Source: Treponema sp. (GTDB taxonomy: Bacteria; Spirochaetota; Spirochaetia; Treponematales; Breznakiellaceae). Taken from it: 19,247 bases of DNA. Below the pieces are notes generated by a model. The model saw nothing but the letters and a program-made list of their open reading frames with translations. It was not told the origin of the DNA and did no database searches. The DNA is taken from contig JAITQR010000068.1 in the NCBI GenBank assembly GCA_031288815.1, positions 1 through 19,247 on the forward strand. Direction: 5' to 3'. Every line of letters begins with the position of its first letter. The stretch's first letter is position 1. Shown here one piece after another: positions 7,093 through 14,831 of this stretch. A program made the position numbers and the translations under genes.

Positions 7093-8277
7093 TCACCATT
7101 TAAGCCGGCTGATGGAATCCCTCGCCGCGATCTGGATGCTTTCCGGGTAAGCCAGGTAGCCCACATAGAGGAGGTAATCAAAGGCTATTTTATCGCCCGT
7201 GTTACCCAGGGCGGTAACCAGGGCGAGCACCAGATCTTCGTCGTACTCGCCGGTTCTTTCGGTCTGGGAATTGTAAAAACCCAACTGGAGGGCCAGGGCC
7301 AGGGCCGCCTGGGAGCTTTTCAAGTTCCCCAGCCATGCCGTGGCCTCAATCAACCGGCTTTTGGGTACCAGTTTAACCTGGTAGTCCTCCTGGACCTGGT
7401 AGAAATACTTTACCATTACCGGACCCGCCCTGGCCGGTTTTAGATCGGCCAGGGTCTTCGCCGCCAGGGATTTTAAGGCGCTGACGGTTATCCCCTCATC
7501 CGAATTTGTGGTGGGAATATCAATCGTGGTCTCCAGGGCGCTTATGGCAAGCTCCCCCTGCTGGGCGGGACTTATTTTTCCGCTGGCCAGGCCGGCCCGG
7601 AGGGCGGTAAGTTTTTCCGGTACCGGTTTTTTTTGAATCACCGAGAGGAGGAATTCGGCGTAATCCCCGTCGATACTCTCCAGGGCGGCGGATAGTTCCC
7701 GGCTGACGGTATCGGGATAGCCGGAGGCAAGGGCGGAGAAAAGCACCGGAAAGGAGGAACTATCCCCCAGGCTTGCCAGGGCGCCGACGCAGGCCGAAAA
7801 GGTGACAAGATCGGGCTGCGTCCCCGAACGGTACAGGTTGTTCTGGTCCGCCAGGTACCGGTTTAAATTTTCCACTACCTCCGCGTTCCCCTTGCCCAGC
7901 GCCGCCAAAGCTTCCAGGGTGTTGCTCCTGGTCCGGGAGTCCCGGAACACGGAAAACACCTTCCAAAGGGTGCCGATGCCGGCTTTGTAAGCGGAAGAGC
8001 CAAGACCCCGGGCGGCGATGACGGTTATGGTGATGAGATCGGGATCTTCCCGCAGAATGTCCGCGCTTTGCAGGGCGAAATTCAGGACATAATCGTAAAG
8101 CTGGCCGATAAATTCCGGCGCCCCCTCGTCGGTGGCCGCGTCGCGGAGGATATCCGCCTTGGCTGACAGACTGGCCCGTATAAAATTCCGCTGGTAGGAG
8201 TTGAGTATCGTTTCCTGTCCCCAAAGCCCCCGCCCCAGAAGCGCCGCCAGAAACCCAAGGATGAACAGCCGATTCAT
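7093..8277 (-). CDS. Exported helical-repeat (HEAT-like) protein
   Basis: A 394-residue protein with a signal peptide (MNRLFILGFLAALLGRGLWG, then QE). The mature part is almost entirely alpha-helical, with recurrent segments such as RSNTLEALAALGKGNAEVVENL, SACVGALASLGDSSSFPVLF and LVTALGNTGDKIAFDYLLYV. These have the A-L-G-turn-L rhythm of HEAT/armadillo repeats. No catalytic motif is visible; a periplasmic scaffold or binding protein is the reasonable reading. Start choice: the frame opens at 8322, but the ATG at 8277 follows GGGAGGAG with a 5-nt gap and begins the signal peptide. It lies 48 nt after pilZ and 10 nt before comEC, so it is the middle gene of that operon. Whether it helps DNA uptake is unknown. 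Confidence 0.8.
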   Translation of the reverse strand: MNRLFILGFLAALLGRGLWGQETILNSYQRNFIRASLSAKADILRDAATDEGAPEFIGQLYDYVLNFALQSADILREDPDLITITVIAARGLGSSAYKAGIGTLWKVFSVFRDSRTRSNTLEALAALGKGNAEVVENLNRYLADQNNLYRSGTQPDLVTFSACVGALASLGDSSSFPVLFSALASGYPDTVSRELSAALESIDGDYAEFLLSVIQKKPVPEKLTALRAGLASGKISPAQQGELAISALETTIDIPTTNSDEGITVSALKSLAAKTLADLKPARAGPVMVKYFYQVQEDYQVKLVPKSRLIEATAWLGNLKSSQAALALALQLGFYNSQTERTGEYDEDLVLALVTALGNTGDKIAFDYLLYVGYLAYPESIQIAARDSISRLKW

Positions 8278-8325
8278 GGAAACTCCTCCCGGCATACTCC
8301 GCCCCACTCCCGCCCGAAACACGGC

Positions 8326-9615
8326 CTATACGGCCTCGCCGTCAAAGGGAACCAGCGCCGGTTCTTCCTGTTTCGCCATAACCAGGGAAGGGCCCGGCAA
8401 TGGCGCCGGGGAGAGGCCCATATCCCCGGAACCCAAACCGGCCGGGCCGGGCTTCGCCGTCTCCGTTTCCGGTACGGGCGGGGCCGCGGAAGGGGAAAGG
8501 AGGGAATCCGCGCCCGCCGCCTGGCCTGGCCTGGCCGCCTGATCCGGGGCCTTCCCGGCGTTCCCCTTTTCCGGGGCGTTCGTATCCTCAATAACGCGGA
8601 AGGGCAGTTCCTCGTCATCGTCGGACATCAAACCGAACACTTCCCCCAGGATCCTGTTCCGGACTTTTAGCGGCAGTATATCCGCCTCGACGTGCAGTAC
8701 GGATCGGTTCACCTCTTCCTTGAAATCCACGGAACGCACCGTTCCGCTCATGCAGACAGGGCCGTTATTCACGGCAAACTGTACCTTGACCCGCAGATCG
8801 GGAGCGGCCTTGCCGCCGATGGTTACGGCGCAGCCCGTATCGGAAAGATCCTCCAGAAAACACTTTGCCCCCGGCGTCGATTCTATCCGCCCCGGTTCCT
8901 CATCGGGTTCCATAAGATACAAAAAAGCGGGCTTGTGCACCTTGATCCGGATAGATTTACGCTTCTGGGTCCGGAAGAGGGAATCGGAATGGGCGATTTT
9001 GAGGGAAGAGATCCTTTCGGAAAACACCTCGTCTATCACTTCCGAGTCGAAGACGTAACCCGCGTCATCCTGCCGCCAGAAATAAACCGATATTTTCAGG
9101 CCTTTCCAGGAAAAACTGGGGTTTACCTTCGCGCTGACCGGCCGGGAAATAGTGATGTACTGGGTCGTGTTTTTGACTATCTGGGATTTGAACACCCCCG
9201 TGCCGGCAACCAGGATCCGCAGGGCCTGGCCTTCGCTTACCTGCCGGGAATTACTGATCCCCCACTTGACCTTTGGGGTATCCATAACGATTTTTTTCCG
9301 GAAATCGTAGAGCTTGGAAAGAAAATCCTGGTTTCCCATGTCCTCGTCATCCCCGGCGGCCCGCATGTTCCGCACCAGGGTACGGATACAGCGATCCAAT
9401 TGATTCTGGGACCAGAACAGGGCGGTAGGATCTTCCAGATCGTTCTTCATGGCCAGCCGGCGGAGCAGTTCAAGTTCTTTAAAAGAAAACCCCGAATCTT
9501 TACCCTTGGCGAAAAACTGGATCCAGGACCCGTCGTTTTCGGTCCGGGAACGCGAAGCGGCGAAAACAACAATTCCCACAACACCCGCTACGATAATGAA
9601 CATCAGAAAGGACAT
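8326..9615 (-). CDS. Membrane-anchored PilZ-domain c-di-GMP receptor
   Basis: A 429-residue protein. Residues 3-20 form one membrane helix (FLMFIIVAGVVGIVVFAA), followed by a cytoplasmic helical region (40-110). A beta-rich N-terminal domain of YcgR/PlzA type covers about 115-210. The PilZ domain covers 215-330 and carries both c-di-GMP-binding signatures: R219-x-x-x-R223 (RKSIR) and DLSDTG (256-261, D/N-x-S-x-x-G). Both are intact, so ligand binding is expected. Residues 331-429 are an acidic, then Pro/Ala/Gly-rich disordered tail. In spirochaetes PilZ proteins link c-di-GMP to motility and host association. The start at 9615 has AAGGAAG 6 nt upstream and lies below a near-consensus promoter. 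It is the first gene of the operon with the HEAT-like protein and comEC. Confidence 0.9.
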   Translation of the reverse strand: MSFLMFIIVAGVVGIVVFAASRSRTENDGSWIQFFAKGKDSGFSFKELELLRRLAMKNDLEDPTALFWSQNQLDRCIRTLVRNMRAAGDDEDMGNQDFLSKLYDFRKKIVMDTPKVKWGISNSRQVSEGQALRILVAGTGVFKSQIVKNTTQYITISRPVSAKVNPSFSWKGLKISVYFWRQDDAGYVFDSEVIDEVFSERISSLKIAHSDSLFRTQKRKSIRIKVHKPAFLYLMEPDEEPGRIESTPGAKCFLEDLSDTGCAVTIGGKAAPDLRVKVQFAVNNGPVCMSGTVRSVDFKEEVNRSVLHVEADILPLKVRNRILGEVFGLMSDDDEELPFRVIEDTNAPEKGNAGKAPDQAARPGQAAGADSLLSPSAAPPVPETETAKPGPAGLGSGDMGLSPAPLPGPSLVMAKQEEPALVPFDGEAV

Positions 9616-9661
9616 CGCCCGCTTCCTTACAAGACAAGGGTATACCGCCCTCCCCTCTTGT

Positions 9662-9690
9662 AATATACTATACGGACTTTGTTATGTCAA
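9662..9690 (-). promoter_or_regulatory. Near-consensus sigma-70 promoter of the pilZ-HEAT-comEC operon
   Basis: On the minus strand, a perfect -35 TTGACA (9685-9690), a 17-bp spacer and -10 TATATT (9662-9667, five of six). Transcription would start near 9655, leaving a leader of about 40 nt with AAGGAAG before the ATG at 9615. The 14-bp stretch just outside it, at 9691-9703, joins the first palindromic repeat. It is the strongest promoter-like sequence noticed in the window. Confidence 0.8.
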
Positions 9691-9703
9691 AAGGACTCTG
9701 CCA

Positions 9704-9763
9704 GCCTGCCGCCGGCGAGGCGGTTTTGGGAGCTTCTATGCGTGAAACGCGACAAACTGCTGG
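9704..9763 (+). repeat. Modular palindromic intergenic repeat, short copy 3
   Basis: A shortened member of the family at 5343 and 9766. It has the left-end block GCCTGCCGC, a short GC hairpin region, then TATGCGTGAAACGCGACAAACTGCTGG, which aligns with the right end of copy 1 with compensating changes in the GCGC-GAA-GCGC stem. It lies directly before copy 2, making a tandem pair between the divergent pilZ and CPBP genes. Confidence 0.7.
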
Positions 9764-9765
9764 CA

Positions 9766-9923
9766 GCCTGCCGCGCTTGTGGATTTCCGCGCCACCAGTG
9801 GCGCGAAAATCCCGATTACCCGGCATGCTTGCGGCTAAAGCCGCTTCGGAGTTCGCGGAGAAAAAAATCTCCTCATCGGCGATTTTTTGGGGTTTTACGC
9901 GCGAAGCGCGACAAACTCCTAGG
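9766..9923 (+). repeat. Modular palindromic intergenic repeat, copy 2
   Basis: Full-length member. The left block GCCTGCCGCGCTTGTGG is followed by GGATTT..CGCGCCAC-CA-GTGGCGCG..AAAATCC (9781-9811), CCCGATTA, GGCATGC, the invariant GCGGC-TAAA-GCCGC hairpin (9831-9844), a variable slot with GGAGA/TCTCC, and the right block CGCGC-GAA-GCGCG-ACAAACTCCTAGG. The right edge ends 16 nt before the CPBP start, and its AGG runs into AGGAAAAAGG, which serves as that gene's ribosome site. The stretch 9691-9939 between pilZ promoter and CPBP gene is almost all repeat. Confidence 0.85.
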
Positions 9924-9939
9924 AAAAAGGTTTCCCGTT

Positions 9940-10656
9940 ATGGGTTTGTTATTTGAGCCCTTTCTATTGTTCGTCATTCTGTTTTTACCCGGCGTGTTTG
10001 GCAGAACGGCTCTTTCCGGGGAAATTCCGGAATTCATGGTAAGGCCGGCGCAGGTGAGGGAAATTCCGCCTGAACCCGCGGCGGAAAGGGCCCAAAAGGC
10101 CGAAATTTCCGGTGCGGCCTTTTCTTCCTGGCGGGAATTAGACCGTATTCTGGCATACAACCTCCCCGCCCTGGCCTTAATCTGGTATCTCCTGCTGCGG
10201 GAGGCGAAAAACAGGAAACGAATTCCGCGCGTTTCCCGCCGGGATCTCTGGTCCGTCCTGGCCGCCCTGCCCGCCCTCCTGCTTACCGCCCTGAGCGTTT
10301 CCCTGGCGGCCTCCCTTTTCAACACAATTCCCGCCGGAGTGCCCCGTCCTCCCGCGCGGATCTCCGCCTGGATTATTATCCTCCTTTCCTGCCTGAGCAC
10401 CGGGTACCTTGAGGAAAGCTTCTTCCGCTACTACCTGTACAAAAAATTGACCCTTTTCGGCCTTGACGCGCCCCGCTTTATCCTGGTTTCGACGGTCTTG
10501 TTTTCCTTCTGCCATATCTACGAGGGTCCCTGGGGAGTCATGAACGCCTGTTTCGCGGGCCTAATCCTCGCCCTGATCTTTACCCGTTTCCGGGCCCTCC
10601 ACGGCCTCGCCCTGGCCCACGGGCTTTACAATCTCCTGGTGTATATCGCCGTTTAG
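9940..10656 (+). CDS. CPBP-family intramembrane glutamic endopeptidase
   Basis: A 238-residue polytopic membrane protein of the CAAX-prenyl-protease-like/bacteriocin-processing (Abi) family. The three active-site motifs are present: EESFFR (158-163, EExxxR), H192 in FSFCH (FxxxH), and H227/N231 in AHGLYNLL (HxxxN). A signal-anchor-like helix (about 4-20) is followed by a polar loop and several helices (73-86, 105-127, 142-155, 180-192, 200-215). Bacterial members cleave membrane or peptide substrates; the substrate here is unknown. The frame is open back to 9679, but that extension is translated repeat sequence. The ATG at 9940 has AAGG 9 nt upstream and starts the hydrophobic N-terminus. It is the only intact plus-strand gene, divergent from pilZ. 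Confidence 0.88.
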   Translation: MGLLFEPFLLFVILFLPGVFGRTALSGEIPEFMVRPAQVREIPPEPAAERAQKAEISGAAFSSWRELDRILAYNLPALALIWYLLLREAKNRKRIPRVSRRDLWSVLAALPALLLTALSVSLAASLFNTIPAGVPRPPARISAWIIILLSCLSTGYLEESFFRYYLYKKLTLFGLDAPRFILVSTVLFSFCHIYEGPWGVMNACFAGLILALIFTRFRALHGLALAHGLYNLLVYIAV

Positions 10657-10658
10657 GA

Positions 10659-10693
10659 GCCTGCTGCGTTGGTGGCTACACTAAACTGCCAGG
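10659..10693 (+). repeat. Modular palindromic intergenic repeat, minimal copy 4
   Basis: GCCTGCTGCGTTGGTGG followed within 7 nt by ACTAAACTGCCAGG. The first part matches the left-end block of copies 1 and 2 (GCCTGCCGCGCTTGTGG) and the second matches the right-end block (ACAAACTCCTAGG), with the whole interior missing. It begins 2 nt after the CPBP stop codon, again at a gene end. The match is imperfect, so confidence is moderate. Confidence 0.5.
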
Positions 10694-10709
10694 TAAGGGA
10701 AAAAGGGGG

Positions 10710-10945
10710 GAAACAACCATATACTGTATAGAGTTACAAGGTTCAACTTTGGTGACCCGGACGAAAAGTAACGGGACGTATAAGCGGATAAAGAACAATC
10801 GCCATGAAAAAGGACGGCGGTATCGTTTCGGATGTGCCGATACAGTTGACGGGGCCTAAGACGAAAAAGACGAAAAAGCATTATCCCAAACCGATACGGA
10901 AGATCAAGTACTATGGATGCGGAATATCGTTACACCTAAAAGTTC
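10710..10945 (+). pseudogene. Decayed IS4-like transposase fragment
   Basis: The coding sense is split over three frames. Frame one (TTG at 10749) reads LVTRTKSNGTYKRIKNN, like the FVTR-x-K segment of IS4-type DDE transposases. After about 10800 the homology moves to the frame of the ATG at 10804: GIVSDVPIQLTGPKTKK, then KPIRKIKYY. At about 10914 one extra G shifts frame again: dropping it gives YYDAEYRYT, matching the RRI-YYD-E step of the same family, followed at once by a TAA. Both ends are missing and the catalytic core is not recognisable, so it cannot be functional. The rest of the 362-bp convergent gap (10657-11018) holds no other gene that I can support. Family assignment is from remembered motifs. 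Confidence 0.6.
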
Positions 10946-11018
10946 TTTCCTCGTCCCGCCAAGGTTATAGCCCCATGCAAAATAAATACTTTTACAGCCC
11001 CTTGTTTAGTGACGATGG

Positions 11019-13010
11019 TTAGCCGCGGTATTTCTTTGCCCACATATCCACAAGAAGAGGCATGAAGAGTCCGCCCTGAACGGTGCGGTTACGCATATGA
11101 TAATGCTTGGCATTTACCGTATCGTACCAGTCGGAGAAAGGAACCCTGTCTGGCGTTTCCCGTAAAAATTTGACCACCGGCTTTACGAAAGATTCACGTT
11201 CAGCCTTGTCCGAACTAAAAGCAGTAATCCAGAGTAACCAGTCGGATTTAGTGTAATCCCTTCGTGAATCCATGGGTATACCGTATTTATTCCCCATTCT
11301 GATATACCAGCGTGTCTCCGACTCAAAGAAGGTACTGCTAAACAGTTTGCTGTTAAACACTTTATCCCAGATGAGATTGTACTTAAGGCTCCAGCCTTCA
11401 GGATTATCAAAAGTCAAAGCACTATGATCGGCCCTGGAGGCGTTGTTCTCCCAGTCACCGGCAAGGACTTTGGCTTTATTATGATAAATCAAAGAATTTT
11501 CACTGTCTCCGTTTATTTCTAGAAGAATAGCATAAGACTCAAGGCCCATGATCGCCTTAACCGCAAGATTACAATTGCGCGCCAGATGGCCCGCGAAGTC
11601 ATCGGTACAAAGCTGTTCTCCAGGATTGATGCCATATTTTTCCAGATACATTGCCCATTTTTCGGCCAGGTCCATAAAGGGCCTAAAATCCGTATTGGCC
11701 CCCGCTTTGGCGGCGGCAGCCATCAGGATAAGCATATTACCGCATTCTTCTACCGGCATTTGATTCTTTACCTCATAAATATTTTCGTTTGAGGGAAAAC
11801 TATAGTAGGGAGGATAAGTTTCACCTTCCCTGAATCGCATACCGTGGGCCATGATTATCGGACTCATGCCTGAATTGGTAAGACCATATACCTGGCCCGT
11901 TACATGGGGGTAGCGGCCCGCATCATGAGGGGCGAAATCAAAGGTCCAGGCCGGATACCGGGCAAAACGGAGTATGGGGCGGAGCATACCCCAGACAAGT
12001 TCGGGATTGTAAAGCAGGTAAAGAGGACAGGAAGGATAACTCACATCAGCTGTGGACGCGCAACCGTTTGAGAAACATTCCTTGGAAATAAATACTACCT
12101 CCCCCTTTTCGTCAGTTATTAGTTTATGGCCAGCGATGGTCTGCCGGTATGCCAGATTGAGAATATCCTGATAATCAGGTCCCACTGAAGCTTCCGCCTT
12201 TTCATTGAGTTCCCTGTCAAAAGTGGCGCAACGTTCCCTGATAATCGGAAACTCTTCAATAGCTTCTTCAATAAGCTGGATTATGGTTTTCCCATTTCTA
12301 GCCCAATAACCACGTCTCATTTCCCCAAAATAATTTATTGAGGCGATATCATCGTAAGCCGCGACGAAAAAAGCCTCGCCGCTTTCTTTCAGGCCCGGAA
12401 ATTTCAGGGAAATCGACAGCGATTCTTCGCCCCGGAAAGCCTGCCCAAATTTTTCAGGAACTGCCAGATAGAGATACCCCCAGTCTATGGTTATACCATC
12501 TCCCGATTGGGACAGGGGCGCCTGCCTCCTCTGACCCATCCATGCGGCACCGCAGTTTTTAAGGGAATGAATCCCTGAAACAAGGGGTACTGGTATTTCA
12601 CTTACCCTGCAAAAAGCGCTGTCGAAAGAAAAACGGATGTCCACATCATGCGATTTGTTGTCTTTGAAAACAACCCTGGCACAGATATAAGAAACAGGCC
12701 GGGAAAGGAGATCCAGATCGTCCATAAGGAGGGGTGTAAGAAAAACAATGTCCAGGGAGATGCCATCGCATTCAAAACTGTACCGTGAAGACGTGGCTGT
12801 AATCTCCAGCGCGATCTGGTCCATATTGATATTCGTACCGTCTCCCATAAAACGGTACTCTTTGCCGTCCACCAAGATATTCCCGGTGATACGCTGCCTG
12901 CGTCCTGTCCAGTGAACCGTATCAGCGTCATAAAGCCGGTCCGCCGGGGACCAAACTGAAAAGTAAGGATCGCAGGTGATGAGCGGAACACTGGGAACTC
13001 TGCTTCGCAT
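11019..13010 (-). CDS. DUF4965 / glutaminase-A-like protein, probably a glycan-acting enzyme
   Basis: A 663-residue protein with no signal peptide, so cytoplasmic. The N-terminal beta-rich domain (DUF4964/DUF5127-like) opens with RVPSVPLITCDPYFSVWSP (4-22) and VHWTG (32-36). The middle holds ADVSYPSCPLYLLYNPELV and FDFAPHDAGRYPHVTGQVYG. The C-terminal DUF4965/DUF1793 region has EECGNMLIL and TDDFAGHLARNCNLAVKAI, the hallmark of the fungal glutaminase A family, whose helical part resembles six-hairpin glycosidases. Fungal members are secreted; this one is not. It is the last gene of the sugar-transporter locus, 141 nt after the solute-binding protein gene, with a strong AAGGAGGAG 5 nt before the ATG. 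That context argues for hydrolysis of an imported glycan rather than of glutamine. The family call is firm; the substrate is open. Confidence 0.85.
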   Translation of the reverse strand: MRSRVPSVPLITCDPYFSVWSPADRLYDADTVHWTGRRQRITGNILVDGKEYRFMGDGTNINMDQIALEITATSSRYSFECDGISLDIVFLTPLLMDDLDLLSRPVSYICARVVFKDNKSHDVDIRFSFDSAFCRVSEIPVPLVSGIHSLKNCGAAWMGQRRQAPLSQSGDGITIDWGYLYLAVPEKFGQAFRGEESLSISLKFPGLKESGEAFFVAAYDDIASINYFGEMRRGYWARNGKTIIQLIEEAIEEFPIIRERCATFDRELNEKAEASVGPDYQDILNLAYRQTIAGHKLITDEKGEVVFISKECFSNGCASTADVSYPSCPLYLLYNPELVWGMLRPILRFARYPAWTFDFAPHDAGRYPHVTGQVYGLTNSGMSPIIMAHGMRFREGETYPPYYSFPSNENIYEVKNQMPVEECGNMLILMAAAAKAGANTDFRPFMDLAEKWAMYLEKYGINPGEQLCTDDFAGHLARNCNLAVKAIMGLESYAILLEINGDSENSLIYHNKAKVLAGDWENNASRADHSALTFDNPEGWSLKYNLIWDKVFNSKLFSSTFFESETRWYIRMGNKYGIPMDSRRDYTKSDWLLWITAFSSDKAERESFVKPVVKFLRETPDRVPFSDWYDTVNAKHYHMRNRTVQGGLFMPLLVDMWAKKYRG

Positions 13011-13054
13011 AAGGACTCCTCCTTGTTATCTCAATTTCTTGCCAAATATAGATA

Positions 13055-13083
13055 CAGCGCCCCTGGATTCCCAGGAGACGCTG
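13055..13083 (-). promoter_or_regulatory. Stem-loop between the solute-binding protein and DUF4965 genes
   Basis: On the minus strand CAGCG pairs with CGCTG and CCTGG with CCAGG around a GAAT loop, with a small internal mismatch. Only a weak T-rich stretch (TATCTATATTTGG) follows. In ABC operons such hairpins downstream of the binding-protein gene often protect its mRNA or partly terminate transcription, which would keep the enzyme below the binding protein. No convincing separate promoter for the enzyme gene was seen in the 141-bp gap. Confidence 0.5.
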
Positions 13084-13151
13084 CCATCACTATTTTTCCG
13101 GGATGTTCAAGCATAGGAACCGGGCATCATGTCAAGTCCTACCCTTGAAAA

Positions 13152-14774
13152 TTATTTCGCACCCTTGCTTGGCTTTGTCCAGAATTGATCATAGCCATCA
13201 GTGGTGATCTTTATCGCTTCATCAATACCCATACGTTTTATCTGGGCCAGATAGTTATCGAACTCGCTCAAGGGGGTGGCATTGGTAATGAATTTTAATA
13301 CCATTTCTCCAATGTAAGTTTCAATATCACGCATAATCCGGGCACGCCGCGTGCTTTCCTCAAGGCCCAGAATGATAGGCTCCAGTATCTGAGAAGAATC
13401 AACAGTCTTGTCATCGGAATACCTCATCCTAATTTCTAGGGCCTCGGGGTTAACAATAACGCCGGGGTTGCAGACCACGTCAGCTTCCGCCAATTTAATA
13501 AAGGCATGGGCCTTAAATACATGCTGGGCTTCAGCCAGGGTATAGTTCGGGTTTTTCAGTATTAACTCAGTAAACATACGCTTACCCGAAGCATCTTCGG
13601 TATAGGTTTTCCCCTTGATTCCCCAATTCAGGAGCGCCGAGCCTTCGGCGGTGAAAAAATAATTGATAAATTCCGCCGCGATATCGGGGTTCTTGCATTT
13701 TGATGAAATAACCGTTGAAAAAGGAGAATCCCCCACAGAGGGCCTGGTATCATAAAACACCGGATCAAAATGAATCGGCTGGCCAGGAGAAAGCCGAGGA
13801 TACGGAAGCGGTACGGACATCCGGCCAAGGGGAATACAGACAGATCTGGCACGATCCACCGGGGCTTCTATAACACTAATGGTTCCGTTGCCAAACCTGA
13901 CCTCCCTTTCCGCGCCGGGTATATTACTCATCCAGTCGTTTGAAAAATAGCCCTTATTGTACCATTCGTTCATAAGGGCGAGGTACTGCTTAAACGCCGG
14001 TTCAGCCTGGCCGTATTTTATTTTTCCATCTGTTCCTTTGAAGAAACCACTTGTAATTCCGAAGGGCCACATGAATAAATCATGCATGCCATTCGCGTTA
14101 GGTTCCAGAGGAATCATGCCGGCGGCTTTCATCTTCGCAAAATCATCAGAATAATCTTGAATTGTAATGGGAATATCCAGACCGAGTTTGTCCATCACAT
14201 CTTGACGGTAATTGAACCTGCGGTAGGGTGGAGCCGTCTGTTTAAGCGTGGTAAATTCCGTGAGTTTACCGTCATTACTGGAAGCAAGGCGGTAGTATAA
14301 ATCATTAGCGGTGATCAGTTTATAATAATCCGGGGCGTGTACCGGGATAATTTCCGAAAGATCCAGAAAAACCCCCTCGGCAACTCCCGCACTGGACCCT
14401 CCCGCATAGTGTTGGGAATAATCCGCGATAGTTAGAATATCGGGCAGATCTCCCGAAGCAACAAGAAGGTTAAGCTGCTCCTGAATACCGCTTGCGGTAG
14501 GGTGAATATATTCAACCTCAACTCCGGTGTTTTTACTTGCTTCCTTAAAACTCTCATGACCATTAAGAGAACCCAGACGTTCCCTAACCGCATTGTTCGG
14601 GATACACCAAAAAGTAAGTTTTTTTACTCCCGGAGTAGTTATCGGGTAGGTTACCTTGACATCCGCCGAACTCTGGCTGGCAGCTCCGGGACTTTGGCTT
14701 TGCCTCCCCCCGGCAAAAACAGAAAGGGAAATCATCACCGTCATTAAAGTAAGGAAAACGGATTCCTTTTTCAT
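13152..14774 (-). CDS. Extracellular sugar-binding protein, LplA-like
   Basis: Substrate-capture subunit of the adjacent importer. The 540-residue precursor starts MKKESVFLTLMTVMISLSVF with likely cleavage after FA (21), then GGRQSQS and a Ser/Gln-rich linker. There is no lipobox Cys, so unlike most LplA proteins it would be free in the periplasm. The body shows the oligosaccharide-type binding fold: VKKLTFWCIPNN, GVEVEYIHPT, LLVASGDLPDILTIADY, then DGKLTEFTTLKQ and NDWMSNIPGAER. Length of 500-560 is standard for the LplA/YtcQ group of large binding proteins that partner LplB/LplC. The ATG at 14774 has a perfect AGGAGG 6 nt upstream and begins the signal peptide; the 11-residue extension in the open frame lacks such a site. 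The sugar is not predictable; complex plant or host oligosaccharides are usual for this group. Confidence 0.88.
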   Translation of the reverse strand: MKKESVFLTLMTVMISLSVFAGGRQSQSPGAASQSSADVKVTYPITTPGVKKLTFWCIPNNAVRERLGSLNGHESFKEASKNTGVEVEYIHPTASGIQEQLNLLVASGDLPDILTIADYSQHYAGGSSAGVAEGVFLDLSEIIPVHAPDYYKLITANDLYYRLASSNDGKLTEFTTLKQTAPPYRRFNYRQDVMDKLGLDIPITIQDYSDDFAKMKAAGMIPLEPNANGMHDLFMWPFGITSGFFKGTDGKIKYGQAEPAFKQYLALMNEWYNKGYFSNDWMSNIPGAEREVRFGNGTISVIEAPVDRARSVCIPLGRMSVPLPYPRLSPGQPIHFDPVFYDTRPSVGDSPFSTVISSKCKNPDIAAEFINYFFTAEGSALLNWGIKGKTYTEDASGKRMFTELILKNPNYTLAEAQHVFKAHAFIKLAEADVVCNPGVIVNPEALEIRMRYSDDKTVDSSQILEPIILGLEESTRRARIMRDIETYIGEMVLKFITNATPLSEFDNYLAQIKRMGIDEAIKITTDGYDQFWTKPSKGAK

Positions 14775-14831
14775 AAGAAACCTCCTGAAAAATATTACAG
14801 CAAGCAAAAGCCTGAACTGTTCTGGAATAAT

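Noticed and set aside
9679..9939. N-terminal extension of the CPBP gene by 87 residues
   Set aside because: It is translated repeat sequence without membrane-protein character, and the ATG at 9940 has its own ribosome site.
10804..11022. A 72-residue stand-alone plus-strand gene
   Set aside because: Only its first half resembles a protein family (IS4-like transposase); the neighbouring segments continue in other frames, so it is part of a pseudogene.
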